Below are positions 19,022 through 30,532 of a stretch of DNA of 64,000 bases, one piece after another. The DNA comes from M3007 sp046329435 (lineage in GTDB: Bacteria; Bacteroidota; Bacteroidia; Chitinophagales; Saprospiraceae). How positions within the stretch are numbered: position 1 is the stretch's first letter; the number at the start of each line of letters is the position of its first letter. Under the pieces are notes generated by a model. That model did no database searches and was not told where the DNA came from. It worked only from the letters and a program-made list of their open reading frames with translations. The translations under genes and the position numbers were made by a program. Location: assembly GCA_046329435.1 (NCBI GenBank), contig JAXLUR010000008.1, positions 313,718-377,717 on the forward strand, given 5' to 3'.

Positions 19022-19883
19022 GAACATGTTGAGCTTTTCGTAGGAGCGTAAAAAAGGGAATCAGTCCATACCTTTTGAGTGTCTAATTCTTCGGTTATGG
19101 TCACTCAATTTACTGAGCTCACTGATTCCCAATGGGAAGTTATGAAGGTTGTGTTGAATTGCAAACGAAAGCGCAAACATGATTTACGAGCGATCAGCAA
19201 TGCTATGTTATTTGTGGCCCGAACGGGGCTCCAATGGCGGAATTTGCCAAAGGAATACCCCAAATGGACGATTGTGTATTACTTTCGGCGCTGGACGCGG
19301 GACGGAACGATTGATATGCTGAACCTGTATTTAGGGCAGATGGAACGCTATTTATCGGATAAAGAAGCAGACCCGAGTCTGGTTTGCGTTGATAGTCAAA
19401 GCATTAAGAGTGTGCCCTTTGTCAGCCGGCATCGGGGTCTGGACCCTTTCAAAAAGGTCAACGGCCGAAAACGGCATGTTGTAGACACCCTGGGTTTGGT
19501 TATCGGCGTAGTTGTTCGAGCAGCCAATTCTTCTGATGCCGTTGAAGGCTGTACGGTCCTGGAACGCTGCCGAAGGCGCTGGGCCCGCTTGCGCAAGGTC
19601 TTGGTCGATGGTGCCTACCAAGGTCGATTTCTCAGGTGGGTCGAGCAACATACCGAGGCCGTGGTGGAGCATGCGTCTCGCCCCGAAACAGTCCAGGGAT
19701 TTGTGCCCATCCGATGGCGTTGGGTGGTCGAACGAACCTTTGCATGGTTCAATTTCTTTCGCCGACTAGACAAGGATCGAGAGAAAACCGTAGAAAGTTC
19801 GGAATCCTGGATCCTTTTAGCCAATTGTTCGGTAATCCTTAATCGCCTGGAAAATTGGCCAAATTAAATTCCTCAACATGCTC
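19022..19883 (+). mobile_element. IS5-family element inserted in a CRISPR spacer
   Basis: The ends are GAACATGTTGAG (left) and, reverse complemented, GAGCATGTTGAG (right), flanked by the 3-bp duplication TTA (19019-19021 and 19884-19886), as in the IS1031 group of IS5. Removing it rejoins a normal 37-nt spacer. One intact transposase gene is inside. Confidence 0.88.
19097..19867 (+). CDS. IS5-family transposase
   Basis: A 256-aa protein from the ATG at 19097; a GTG at 19079 would add six residues. The N-terminus is a DUF4096-type domain (LTDSQWEVMKVVLN, HDLRAISNAMLFVARTG, WRNLPKEYPKWTIVYYFRRW), followed by a DDE domain with the first Asp in LVCVDSQSIKSV, the second near VLVDGAYQGRF and the Glu in RWVVERTFAWFNFFRRL. 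The frame is intact and all three catalytic positions are present. Confidence 0.93.
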   Translation: MVTQFTELTDSQWEVMKVVLNCKRKRKHDLRAISNAMLFVARTGLQWRNLPKEYPKWTIVYYFRRWTRDGTIDMLNLYLGQMERYLSDKEADPSLVCVDSQSIKSVPFVSRHRGLDPFKKVNGRKRHVVDTLGLVIGVVVRAANSSDAVEGCTVLERCRRRWARLRKVLVDGAYQGRFLRWVEQHTEAVVEHASRPETVQGFVPIRWRWVVERTFAWFNFFRRLDKDREKTVESSESWILLANCSVILNRLENWPN

Positions 19884-22800
19884 TTAAAACTATAATGTCG
19901 CAATCCTCCCTTTCGCAGATGATGGTTTAGCAGCAATGAAATGTTGGAATCCCTTAAAAAAGGGTTTTCGAGTCGCAATCCTCCCTTTCGCAGATGATGG
20001 TTTAGCAGTATCCTGTTTGCCTTTCTTAGGCTGAACGGATTTAGGTGTCGCAATCCTCCCTTTCGCAGATGATGGTTTAGCAGAATCAAACTCTTTCTCT
20101 CACCGAAGTTATGCAGAAATTGTCGCAATCCTCCCTTTCGCAGATGATGGTTTAGCAGTATTAAAATCTCTTTCTGAGTTTTTTGATGAAAGACGTCGCA
20201 ATCCTCCCTTTCGCAGATGATGGTTTAGCAGCGAAAAAAGACTCCGCATGGCTCAATGCCAGAAAGTCGCAATCCTCCCTTTCGCAGATGATGGTTTAGC
20301 AGGCCGACAAGGAGGATAGTCATTAGCCCCATCCGTGTCGCAATCCTCCCTTTCGCAGATGATGGTTTAGCAGTACCTCTGCCTTTCGTGGGCAAAAAAA
20401 AGGCCCGGTCGCAATCCTCCCTTTCGCAGATGATGGTTTAGCAGCGTATTTTTTTTTCTTCATGTAAAGCAGTTTGCCAGTCGCAATCCTCCCTTTCGCA
20501 GATGATGGTTTAGCAGTACCGCTTGGTTGTATTGTTTTTTAGATTCTAAATAGTCGCAATCCTCCCTTTCGCAGATGATGGTTTAGCAGAACAATATTAT
20601 TACAAGACGCGAGAAGTTGGGCAGTCGCAATCCTCCCTTTCGCAGATGATGGTTTAGCAGAACAGTAGCAGAAAATGCGGGGTTAATTGTAGGTAATGGT
20701 CGCAATCCTCCCTTTCGCAGATGATGGTTTAGCAGGTTAATTGAAAACCTCATCACCTATATTAACTATATAGTCGCAATCCTCCCTTTCGCAGATGATG
20801 GTTTAGCAGGATCAGGAAACAGCGTATCGTCTTTTAACAAGTGGTCGCAATCCTCCCTTTCGCAGATGATGGTTTAGCAGACACGCGATGAAGCGTTAAA
20901 GTAAACCCTTTTAACGTCGCAATCCTCCCTTTCGCAGATGATGGTTTAGCAGGGGATTTTGATTATGTGTGCTCTTCTACCAGAGTAGTCGCAATCCTCC
21001 CTTTCGCAGATGATGGTTTAGCAGTCAAATTCAAAAGCCATTGCCACCGTGCAACAAGTCGAGTCGCAATCCTCCCTTTCGCAGATGATGGTTTAGCAGA
21101 ATAAGCGAATAAACTCTGGGCCATGCAAATCATAACCTGTCGCAATCCTCCCTTTCGCAGATGATGGTTTAGTCCCGAGTACTCGGGATCGCAATCCTCC
21201 CTTTCGCAGATGATGGTTTAGCAGTTTAACTGATTCGTTTACAAAAGAGAATTTTCACGATGGTCGCAATCCTCCCTTTCGCAGATGATGGTTTAGCAGC
21301 CGAGCAGTATATCAGCGTCCATAAAAACTTTCCTCCGTCGCAATCCTCCCTTTCGCAGATGATGGTTTAGCAGAATTGCATTTTCGACCAAGCGAATTGC
21401 CAGGTGTCGCAATCCTCCCTTTCGCAGATGATGGTTTAGCAGTCATGACAATGCGGCACCGGTTGGGGCCAAACATGCGTCGCAATCCTCCCTTTCGCAG
21501 ATGATGGTTTAGCAGGCGAACTTGTACTCGATCCAAGTCTCCCAAGAATCGTCGCAATCCTCCCTTTCGCAGATGATGGTTTAGCAGCGTTTGATGAACG
21601 CAAAGAACTACGCGGCTGCCGGCAGTCGCAATCCTCCCTTTCGCAGATGATGGTTTAGCAGCTTATTAACAATAATGCGATCGTATCGGTATCGGTCGTC
21701 GCAATCCTCCCTTTCGCAGATGATGGTTTAGCAGCTTACCAAGTTGGTTCGATCTGGTCACCTTGTCCGTAGTCGCAATCCTCCCTTTCGCAGATGATGG
21801 TTTAGCAGTAGCATTACTGCTAGCATTTTTAGTTTCCGGTGGCTGTCGCAATCCTCCCTTTCGCAGATGATGGTTTAGCAGTCAACAGGACGCTTTCCCA
21901 GTATCGAGCGGCGGGCAGGTCGCAATCCTCCCTTTCGCAGATGATGGTTTAGCAGTCGTATTTGCCCAATCGGCAATAAACTACGTGAAAGAGTCGCAAT
22001 CCTCCCTTTCGCAGATGATGGTTTAGCAGCCACCTTAACTTTTGCGTTCAGCATTTGTACTCGGTGTCGCAATCCTCCCTTTCGCAGATGATGGTTTAGC
22101 AGACGAGGTGAGTACTTCAAACTCTTTTCCCTTTGCGTGTCGCAATCCTCCCTTTCGCAGATGATGGTTTAGCAGGAACGTAAAAGAAGCTGCTAAATTA
22201 GCTAATCTGTGTCGCAATCCTCCCTTTCGCAGATGATGGTTTAGCAGAAGGCTTTTGAAGCCAGTTGTGAATTCAACTGGGAGTCGCAATCCTCCCTTTC
22301 GCAGATGATGGTTTAGCAGATAGTAATTCAAAGCGCACGAGTTACTATGTATTGGTCGCAATCCTCCCTTTCGCAGATGATGGTTTAGCAGAATACCTCC
22401 GCTTCTTCGCTGTCGTTATCAAAGCCGTCGCAATCCTCCCTTTCGCAGATGATGGTTTAGCAGAGTGGAACAGTTGTTCCTGGGTCTTGCCGCCGAAGGC
22501 TGTCGCAATCCGCCCTTTCGCAGATGATGGTTTAGCAGAAAACCAACTTTGACCCTTTAGACCTTAGTAAATACGTCGCAATCCGCCCTTTCGCAGATGA
22601 TGGTTTAGCAGCGCCAATTATTCACCCGCGCCTATATGCGCATACAGTCGCAATCCGCCCTTTCGCAGATGATGGTTTAGCAGATTCGCGCAGATTGTCG
22701 CGGAGATTGGTGGCGTCGGTCGCAATCCGCCCTTTCGCAGATGATGGTTTAGCAGACACGTTGACAAAGTTGCAAAGCGCACATTTTCAACAGTCGCAAT

Positions 22801-25800
22801 CCGCCCTTTCGCAGTTGATGCTTTAGCAGTGACTCCAAGGTTTTCTCCCTCGACGCAAAATTGTTTAAAGGTCGCAATCCGCCCTTTCGCAGATGATGGT
22901 TTAGCAGGCACAAGATTGAACTCGTGGTCTTCAAGAAGTCGTCGCAATCCGCCCTTTCGCAGATGATGGTTTAGCAGTTGGTTGAAGCCACCCAAGGGAT
23001 GCAAGCGGTAATCAGTCGCAATCCGCCCTTTCGCAGATGATGGTTTAGCAGGTACGTATATCAAACTTTGTAAAAAATTGATCAAAGGTCGCAATCCGCC
23101 CTTTCGCAGATGATGGTTTAGCAGCGCCAAGAAACTGAACCGCGCCCACGTCTATCCGGTCGCAATCCGCCCTTTCGCAGATGATGGTTTAGCAGCAAGC
23201 AGGCGCCGTTCGCCGAGTCGGAGCCGGGTGGTCGCAATCCGCCCTTTCGCAGATGATGGTTTAGCAGTGCTCGGTTAGTTGGAGAACGTAGTTATTTTGG
23301 GATGGTCGCAATCCGCCCTTTCGCAGATGATGGTTTAGCAGGTCGTAGGTATCAGACATATTGACACCGTCATCAGTCGCAATCCGCCCTTTCGCAGATG
23401 ATGGTTTAGCAGAAATACAAGATGCAATTCTTGGGTTTCACTTATTGAGGTCGCAATCCGCCCTTTCGCAGATGATGGTTTAGCAGCGATTATTACCGGG
23501 AAGAGGAAAAGACAAAAGAAGCAGTCGCAATCCGCCCTTTCGCAGATGATGGTTTAGCAGCCTACATTAGGTGTAGGAACCTTATCCTTTGAGAGGATGT
23601 CGCAATCCGCCCTTTCGCAGATGATGGTTTAGCAGAGTAAGTTTGAAGGTTAGATTGAACCTTCCGTAATGTCGCAATCCGCCCTTTCGCAGATGATGGT
23701 TTAGCAGTATTTGTCTTACCCTCCTTACGGGTAAGGTTCCTAGTCGCAATCCGCCCTTTCGCAGATGATGGTTTAGCAGCGACAACTGCGGCGCATGACA
23801 GGTTGACGTTTACGTGTCGCAATCCGCCCTTTCGCAGATGATGGTTTAGCAGTCTTTCCGACAAAAGCGTTAAGAAAACGTTAAATTACGTCGCAATCCG
23901 CCCTTTCGCAGATGATGGTTTAGCAGAAGATCACGAAATGAGGGTTTTCATTGCTACTCTGGTCGCAATCCGCCCTTTCGCAGATGATGGTTTAGCAGAT
24001 CAGAGAAGATTTTTATGTTAAAAGAAACTCTGTCGCAATCCGCCCTTTCGCAGATGATGGTTTAGCAGAGTGAGAGAAAAAATGAGAAGGGTAAACTCAT
24101 TAGTCGCAATCCGCCCTTTCGCAGATGATGGTTTAGCAGACTACTTATTCCCAACAATGGAATATGGATCGGTGTCGCAATCCGCCCTTTCGCAGATGAT
24201 GGTTTAGCAGCTTATCGCACAGAAACAACAGATTGTCGAGCAACAGGTCGCAATCCGCCCTTTCGCAGATGATGGTTTAGCAGTACTGAAAATTGGCGGA
24301 TGGCTTGAACTGCTTCAGTTCAGTCGCAATCCGCCCTTTCGCAGATGATGGTTTAGCAGCTAAAACAACTAAAACTCAATTTTTTGTAATTGGGTCGCAA
24401 TCCGCCCTTTCGCAGATGATGGTTTAGCAGGGTAAAATTGACCTTCTTGCACACCAATGCAACTGTAGTCGCAATCCGCCCTTTCGCAGATGATGGTTTA
24501 GCAGATGCATCAACCATCTCATCCGGCGAAGCATCTGGCTCGTCGCAATCCGCCCTTTCGCAGATGATGGTTTAGCAGTATGAGAAATCGACCAGGCCAT
24601 ACAAGTTTTGGGAAGGTCGCAATCCGCCCTTTCGCAGATGATGGTTTAGCAGCGCAATCCTTACGAGCGATAAAAAGTTTGAAGGTTAGAGTCGCAATCC
24701 GCCCTTTCGCAGATGATGGTTTAGCAGTCTCGAAACGAGCATACCACAAAGTGACTTTGACGGTGTCGCAATCCGCCCTTTCGCAGATGATGGTTTAGCA
24801 GCGGAAGAAGATGGCCATCGCCAGCGAACTCATCTGATAGTCGCAATCCGCCCTTTCGCAGATGATGGTTTAGCAGACTCGCCATCAATCGCTCCACCGC
24901 TTTCTCATAAGGGTCGCAATCCGCCCTTTCGCAGATGATGGTTTAGCAGCACTCTTGAAATTCAAGAGTCAGGAAAAAAATATTGTCGCAATCCGCCCTT
25001 TCGCAGATGATGGTTTAGCAGTGATTAAAAAGTTTGATGGATCACTACCATCGGCTAGTCGCAATCCGCCCTTTCGCAGATGATGGTTTAGCAGAACCGT
25101 CTTTGCTAACGGTGACCAAACAACTTCGCAAGTCGCAATCCGCCCTTTCGCAGATGATGGTTTAGCAGATACATAGTCGCCAAATGATCAATCTGGTTCG
25201 TTTCGTCGCAATCCGCCCTTTCGCAGATGATGGTTTAGCAGTCTTAAAGTAATGACATGAGAGTAATCTCTGATTCACGTCGCAATCCGCCCTTTCGCAG
25301 ATGAAGGTTTAGCAGACAACATAATTGTTTCTCCACGACAATATTATGTCGTCGCAATCCGCCCTTTCGCAGATGATGGTTTAGCAGATATTTACAATTT
25401 GACGGTAGTTTCAGCTAAAAATAGTCGCAATCCGCCCTTTCGCAGATGATGGTTTAGCAGTATAATCGTAATAGATCATGCTTCTTTATTAGTAGTCGCA
25501 ATCCGCCCTTTCGCAGATGATGGTTTAGCAGAACTGGCAATCTAGTTCCTTTTGTTCTATTACTGTCGCAATCCGCCCTTTCGCAGATGATGGTTTAGCA
25601 GACAAAAATAACATCTGGTAATTATAATGAAACTAACGTCGCAATCCGCCCTTTCGCAGATGATGGTTTAGCAGTCAATACTGCTAAACCCGGATTTAAA
25701 GTAAACAGGTCGCAATCCGCCCTTTCGCAGATGATGGTTTAGCAGAAATTCTTATCAATCCGGAGTGGCTTGCCAATGAAGTCGCAATCCGCCCTTTCGC

Positions 25801-28233
25801 AGATGATGGTTTAGCAGCGGAGATAATAGGACTGGGCATCACTGCCAATCCAATGTCGCAATCCGCCCTTTCGCAGATGATGGTTTAGCAGCGCAGTATA
25901 TGTCTGGCCGTTGCGAATAGTAAAAGGGGTCGCAATCCGCCCTTTCGCAGATGATGGTTTAGCAGACCCTTGATAAGTAGGTGAAAAGGGGGAGTGATGT
26001 CGCAATCCGCCCTTTCGCAGATGATGGTTTAGCAGATTGGAATTGATCACGAATATGCCTTGTATACTCAGGGGTCGCAATCCGCCCTTTCGCAGATGAT
26101 GGTTTAGCAGCAACGGACGGCTCCAGCCCGTCGCCGCTGGCTTTGTCGCAATCCGCCCTTTCGCAGATGATGGTTTAGCAGTCCGGTACTTTCAATTGCG
26201 GGGGCTTCCACAACGAGGTCGCAATCCGCCCTTTCGCAGATGATGGTTTAGCAGATTCGAGTCGCATGGGTGGACGGTAGAGATCATGGTGTCGCAATCC
26301 GCCCTTTCGCAGATGATGGTTTAGCAGGCATCAATGCAATCACGGCCCCCAACGTCATCGCATGTCGCAATCCGCCCTTTCGCAGATGATGGTTTAGCAG
26401 TTGGCGATTGCTCGTCGAGGCGATTGGTCGGGCAGGGGTCGCAATCCGCCCTTTCGCAGATGATGGTTTAGCAGTCACCAAGTTATCTCCGATTACAACC
26501 TTGCGGGTCAGTCGCAATCCGCCCTTTCGCAGATGATGGTTTAGCAGATGTGATCACATTCTGGAATGGCTTCACTGTAGTAGTCGCAATCCGCCCTTTC
26601 GCAGATGATGGTTTAGCAGTTTCCTAAAAATATGGCAGTCGTTAATTAACAAACGTCGCAATCCGCCCTTTCGCAGATGATGGTTTAGCAGCGCTTGTGT
26701 CGGTCGCGTCGAAGTACCTTTTGCCTGTCGCAATCCGCCCTTTCGCAGATGATGGTTTAGCAGTCGTCGAGCAAGCGCCAATGGTGCTTATAATATAGGT
26801 CGCAATCCGCCCTTTCGCAGATGATGGTTTAGCAGGCACTGGCCCACATGAAAAGGAACTTTTCTGGCTCGTCGCAATCCGCCCTTTCGCAGATGATGGT
26901 TTAGCAGTCTTTGGGAAAAACCGCCATTGAACTCAATGATGGGAGTCGCAATCCGCCCTTTCGCAGATGATGGTTTAGCAGCAACTCATTACAAAGAGTA
27001 TTATGAACAAAATCGCTGTCGCAATCCGCACTTTCGCAGATGATGGTTTAGCAGTCCATAAAGTGTCCAATAGGACTTATTTCTAAGTACAGTCGCAATC
27101 CGCCCTTTCGCAGATGATGGTTTAGCAGTCTTTCACCGCAAATGAAAGAACAAATCCACAAATGTCGCAATCCGCCCTTTCGCAGATGATGGTTTAGCAG
27201 TTTTTAAATAAAAAATGCAAAATGAAAAAGAAAAAGTCGCAATCCGCCCTTTCGCAGATGATGGTTTAGCAGCTATCCTGGGCGAAGACGATACCAGGCT
27301 GCCACGTGTGGTCGCAATCCGCCCTTTCGCAGATGATGGTTTAGCAGCCCTGACAATCAATAACTTACGTCATTGTGTCTAGTCGCAATCCGCCCTTTCG
27401 CAGATGATGGTTTAGCAGGTGAGAAGGTTTTTCACAATCGTGTTTTCATTTGGTTGTCGCAATCCGCCCTTTCGCAGATGATGGTTTAGCAGTCACGATA
27501 TACTATAGACACCAACCTTAGTAAAAACAGTCGCAATCCGCCCTTTCGCAGATGATGGTTTAGCAGTTCACAAAGAAGTTTGAGAAGGGCCTGCTTCACG
27601 CGTCGCAATCCGCCCTTTCGCAGATGATGGTTTAGCAGCAGAAAAAAAAACCACGCGGCGGCCCCCGCCCCGGAGTCGCAATCCGCCCTTTCGCAGATGA
27701 TGGTTTAGCAGGGAGGTGCCGAAAATCCCATAAAGAGTAGGTAAAAAGTCGCAATCCGCCCTTTCGCAGATGATGGTTTAGCAGTCTCGGCGAAGGAGGC
27801 CTCCGACCAGCCCTCGATCCGTCGCAATCCGCCCTTTCGCAGATGATGGTTTAGGCAGCCAACACAAGTTTTTTACTACTGCAACCGACCATCGCAGATG
27901 ATGGTTTAGCAGGTCGCGCAGGGCTTAATCAATGTCGCAATCCGCCCTTTCGCAGATGATGGTTTAGCAGAAACCGCAAAAATGCTGCAAGTGTATTCTC
28001 GGCGGGTGCAAAAGCCCTTTCGCAGATGATGGTTTGAACAACAATTCAGTGTCGCAATCCGCCCTTTCGCAGATGATGGTTTAGCAGACCAACCGGCACT
28101 TTCCTGTAAAATGGCGGCTTTTCGTCGCAATCCGCCCTTTCGCAGATGATGGTTTAGCAGGCAAGCGAAAAAAAGAAGCTGCATATTTTTATTACAGTCG
28201 CAATCCGCCCTTTCGCAGATGATGGTTTAGCAG

Positions 28234-28294
28234 ACGTACCAACTGTAATACGTACGGCAAATATATCCAGCCTTTTGACGTCGGCACAAGCCTT
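28234..28294 (-). promoter_or_regulatory. Candidate leader of CRISPR array 1
   Basis: This short interval between the last repeat and the cas2 stop is where a leader should lie if array 1 is read on the minus strand. It shares no visible core with the leaders of arrays 2-4. The first ~35 nt could instead be one more spacer lacking an end repeat. The call rests on position only. Confidence 0.35.
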
Positions 28295-28600
28295 TTACAG
28301 GATAATTTTTAAAGGCGGCGCTGCAAGTGACGTAACAGCATTGTTAAGTCCGATAGCCTCGATACGGGTTTCCTCACCCTCCCGCAGGGGGATGAACAAC
28401 AGGCTGTCGGCCGGCCCGCCGGGGTGGCGGGCCAGCAAACGCCGCAGGGCCGTGCGCAGTGCCGAATACTCCCGCCGCTCGAATCCGCGCGCCACGAATA
28501 CCGAGCGTTGAACCCGGCTACACCCCTGTTTTTGGAGGAGTTTTGCGACGCGATCGCGCAGTCGGTCGTTTTCCAAATCGTAACAAATGACGTAGTGCAT
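28295..28600 (-). CDS. cas2: CRISPR adaptation protein Cas2 (array 1 set)
   Basis: A 101-aa Cas2: MHYVICYDLENDRLRDRVAK with the family Asp at residue 8, then LLQKQGCSRVQRSVFVARG, and a ferredoxin-like C-terminal half ending LLFIPLREG. It forms the integrase complex with Cas1 that inserts spacers. Its stop lies 61 nt from the last repeat of array 1. Its first 83 nt overlap the 3' end of the small secreted-protein gene at 28518-29228 in another frame. Confidence 0.93.
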   Translation of the reverse strand: MHYVICYDLENDRLRDRVAKLLQKQGCSRVQRSVFVARGFERREYSALRTALRRLLARHPGGPADSLLFIPLREGEETRIEAIGLNNAVTSLAAPPLKIIL

Positions 28601-29228
28601 ATCTCACAAGGGCTTGGTGCGAATCAATCCAGCGCAACAACAGGCGCAACGACAAATACAGGGTGATGCCGCCGCCGGTGACCGTGGCCGCATCGCTCCA
28701 GTTGAACCAGCCGCCGTCGGACACAGGCGCCTGCCCGCCGCCGGGCGCCAGCGCAGGACTGATGATGATGGGTTGCAACTGGGTGACGGCCGGTCCGATA
28801 CCGCCGCGGGGAGGCCTGGGCGCCGCGGGCGGATTGAGCGCGCTGCGTTCGGCCGAGTCGAGCGGATGCGGGTGCTGCTCGTGCCGGCCCGTCAGTATGC
28901 GCAGGGTGTCCCCTCCGAGTGTGCGATACAACCAGTAGCGCACACCACCCCTGCCGCTGCACGCCCCCGAACTGTGGGCGTCGCTGCGCGTGTCGTCCAT
29001 ACATATACACCCGATGCGCTGTGCGCCTATCGGGGCGCTCATACGCTTGTCGCGCGGACTGGCGCGGCGCGCCCGGGCATTGACAGGCGTCTCGTCGTCG
29101 AGTTCGCTGGTGCGGAAGATGTTTTCAAGCACGCTGAACTCGTCTTCTTCCAGGTCGGGATCTTGCGCCCGCGCGCCCGGCGCGACGGACAGAACAAACA
29201 ACAGCATCAGATAAAGCGCCTTTTTCAT
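28518..29228 (-). CDS. Small exported protein of unknown function between cas1 and cas2
   Basis: A 236-aa protein. The ATG at 29228 starts a good signal peptide (MKKALYLMLLFVLSVAPGARA); an in-frame extension to 29324 is unlikely. The mature part has an acidic segment (DPDLEEDEFSVLENIF), a cysteine pair (GCICMDD), a Pro/Gly-rich linker (APRPPRGGIGPAV) and one hydrophobic helix near residues 195-210 (GGGITLYLSLRLLLRWI), ending in a basic tail (KRPTARSRRKTPPKTG) that would be cytoplasmic. It overlaps the cas2 start by 83 nt on the same strand. I do not recognise a family. The position suggests co-transcription with the adaptation genes, but function is unknown. Confidence 0.6.
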   Translation of the reverse strand: MKKALYLMLLFVLSVAPGARAQDPDLEEDEFSVLENIFRTSELDDETPVNARARRASPRDKRMSAPIGAQRIGCICMDDTRSDAHSSGACSGRGGVRYWLYRTLGGDTLRILTGRHEQHPHPLDSAERSALNPPAAPRPPRGGIGPAVTQLQPIIISPALAPGGGQAPVSDGGWFNWSDAATVTGGGITLYLSLRLLLRWIDSHQALVRYALRHLLRFGKRPTARSRRKTPPKTGV

Positions 29229-29263
29229 TGTGTAGCGGTTTGTTGTGTTATTTGACAAATTTA

Positions 29264-29370
29264 TGCGCTGACAGGATGTACAAGGTTTACAGGATGATGC
29301 CCACGCAGCATGGGCAATAAGCAACTCGGGTGTATATGCGCTGACAGGATGTACAAGATTTACAGAATAA
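29264..29370. repeat. Pair of 34-bp direct repeats between the exported-protein gene and cas1
   Basis: GCGCTGACAGGATGTACAAG recurs at 29265 and 29338, each followed by a diverged TTTACAGGATGA-like tail. A further inverted fragment (GATCCTGTATATCCTGTC) lies near 29394. Similar ACAGGAT-rich intergenic repeats are common in Bacteroidota genomes. The gap from 29229 to 29426 holds nothing else that I can see. Confidence 0.6.
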
Positions 29371-29426
29371 TACGCCTGTCGGCGAAGCTGACCGATCCTG
29401 TATATCCTGTCAAATAAAAAAACTGT

Positions 29427-30464
29427 CTATTCACTCCGGTCGCCCACCCCTCTCACCAGTGCCGCGATTTTCTGCATGTCGAGGTCGATATGAACAGAAC
29501 GGCGCAGGCGGCGGCGGTCGTAGGTTTCGGTAGTATTCAGAAAATCCAGCATGGCTCCGATCACCCGGTCTTTTCCTGCCGGCGCCAGCCATAGGCCGCG
29601 TTCGTCGGGGTCGGGCTGGAAGGCGTCGTCAGCGCCAAACAGGGGATCGGTCATCAGGTCGAGCGCCACGGCATCGGCCCAGGGGCGGTAGGGCTCTATG
29701 GCGTCGAAGGCCAGGGTAGGCCGCGCGCCCCACTGGTCGGCGTGCAGGACGCCCATATACGGGTCGAGCCCGCATTTGAGCAGCCCCAGATGGACGTTCG
29801 TGTAAAGCATGCCATACAGGTAGTTGAGCAGCGCATTGAACGGATCGAACGCCGGGCGTTGCTGCCGTCCTTCGAAGCGATACCCCCGGTGGGCGAGGTG
29901 TTTGGCCAGTTGCTGGAAATACAGGCGCGAGGCGGTACCTTCCTGTCCGCGAAACTGTTCGGCTGTCCGGCTCATGCTGTCGGCATCCCAGGTCGCCGGC
30001 GCCGACCATTGCCGGAACGACCGTTCCAGGGCCGCCAGCACCTGTCGCGCGCCCCCGGTTTCAACGGCAAACCCCGGCGGCGCGTCCGGCCGTTCGGCCA
30101 ATTGTACCAACAGGACGCGCTGGCGCGCAATTTTTTCGGCAGTACATTGCGCTACCCAACTGAACCCCTCCGCTTGTCGCGACCATAACGCCTGCGTTCG
30201 CCGCAATTCGGCAATACTGCCCGGTCTGCCATGACTCAGCTGAGCCAGCGGAAAATGAGTTTGTGCGTCGATGAGCAGTACCGGAATATCGTGCCCGGCA
30301 GCCAGCAAGGCCGCATCCGTGCTCATGGCGGTACCTTTGGTCAGCAAGATGGCGCCGACATCGCGCACCGCAAAACAGCGTTCGGCTTCCGTCCGGGTTC
30401 GTACGGCAAACTGCCCGTTGCGAACCGACAAATAGGCGCCAAAGGAATCGAGGTAAAGCTGCAT
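29427..30464 (-). CDS. cas1: CRISPR adaptation integrase Cas1 (array 1 set)
   Basis: A 345-aa Cas1. The ATG at 30464 gives the typical N-terminus MQLYLDSFGAYLSVRNGQF; an in-frame extension beyond it reads through repeat DNA. Catalytic positions fit: Glu in RGQEGTASRLYF, His in MGVLHADQWG and the acidic residues in LAFDAIEPYRPWAD. The NALLNYLYGMLY helix is characteristic. With Cas2 at 28295 it would add spacers to array 1. It differs clearly in sequence from the second Cas1 at 55855, so the window has two independent adaptation sets. Confidence 0.95.
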   Translation of the reverse strand: MQLYLDSFGAYLSVRNGQFAVRTRTEAERCFAVRDVGAILLTKGTAMSTDAALLAAGHDIPVLLIDAQTHFPLAQLSHGRPGSIAELRRTQALWSRQAEGFSWVAQCTAEKIARQRVLLVQLAERPDAPPGFAVETGGARQVLAALERSFRQWSAPATWDADSMSRTAEQFRGQEGTASRLYFQQLAKHLAHRGYRFEGRQQRPAFDPFNALLNYLYGMLYTNVHLGLLKCGLDPYMGVLHADQWGARPTLAFDAIEPYRPWADAVALDLMTDPLFGADDAFQPDPDERGLWLAPAGKDRVIGAMLDFLNTTETYDRRRLRRSVHIDLDMQKIAALVRGVGDRSE

Positions 30465-30532
30465 TTGGCGGGGTGGTATTTGGTTCGGGGCGGGGGCGAC
30501 AAAAATGGTGCCGGATGGTGCCGGTGGGGGGA

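Larger units (their letters stand above)
18105..28233 (-). CRISPR. CRISPR array 1, about 127 repeats of 37 bp
   Basis: Repeats on the plus strand begin GTCGCAATCC and end GATGATGGTTTAGCAG, with spacers of about 33-39 nt. Read on the minus strand the repeat starts CTGCTAAACC and ends GGATTGCGAC, which places an 8-nt handle ATTGCGAC at the crRNA 5' end. I counted about 127 near-complete repeats plus at least four truncated ones (near 18058, 18396, 27890, 28016). Repeats from 18105 to about 22430 carry CCTCCC; those from 22501 onward carry CCGCCC. cas2 and cas1 lie just beyond the right end, so that end is taken as leader-proximal. Sporadic variants sit at 22793, 25279 and 27017. An IS5-family element interrupts a spacer at 19022-19883. 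Confidence 0.97.

Noticed and set aside
18405..28184. Many short minus-strand ORFs with repeating LLNHHLRKGGLR or AKPSSAKGRIAT peptides
   Set aside because: They are translations of the 37-bp CRISPR repeat and spacers, not genes.
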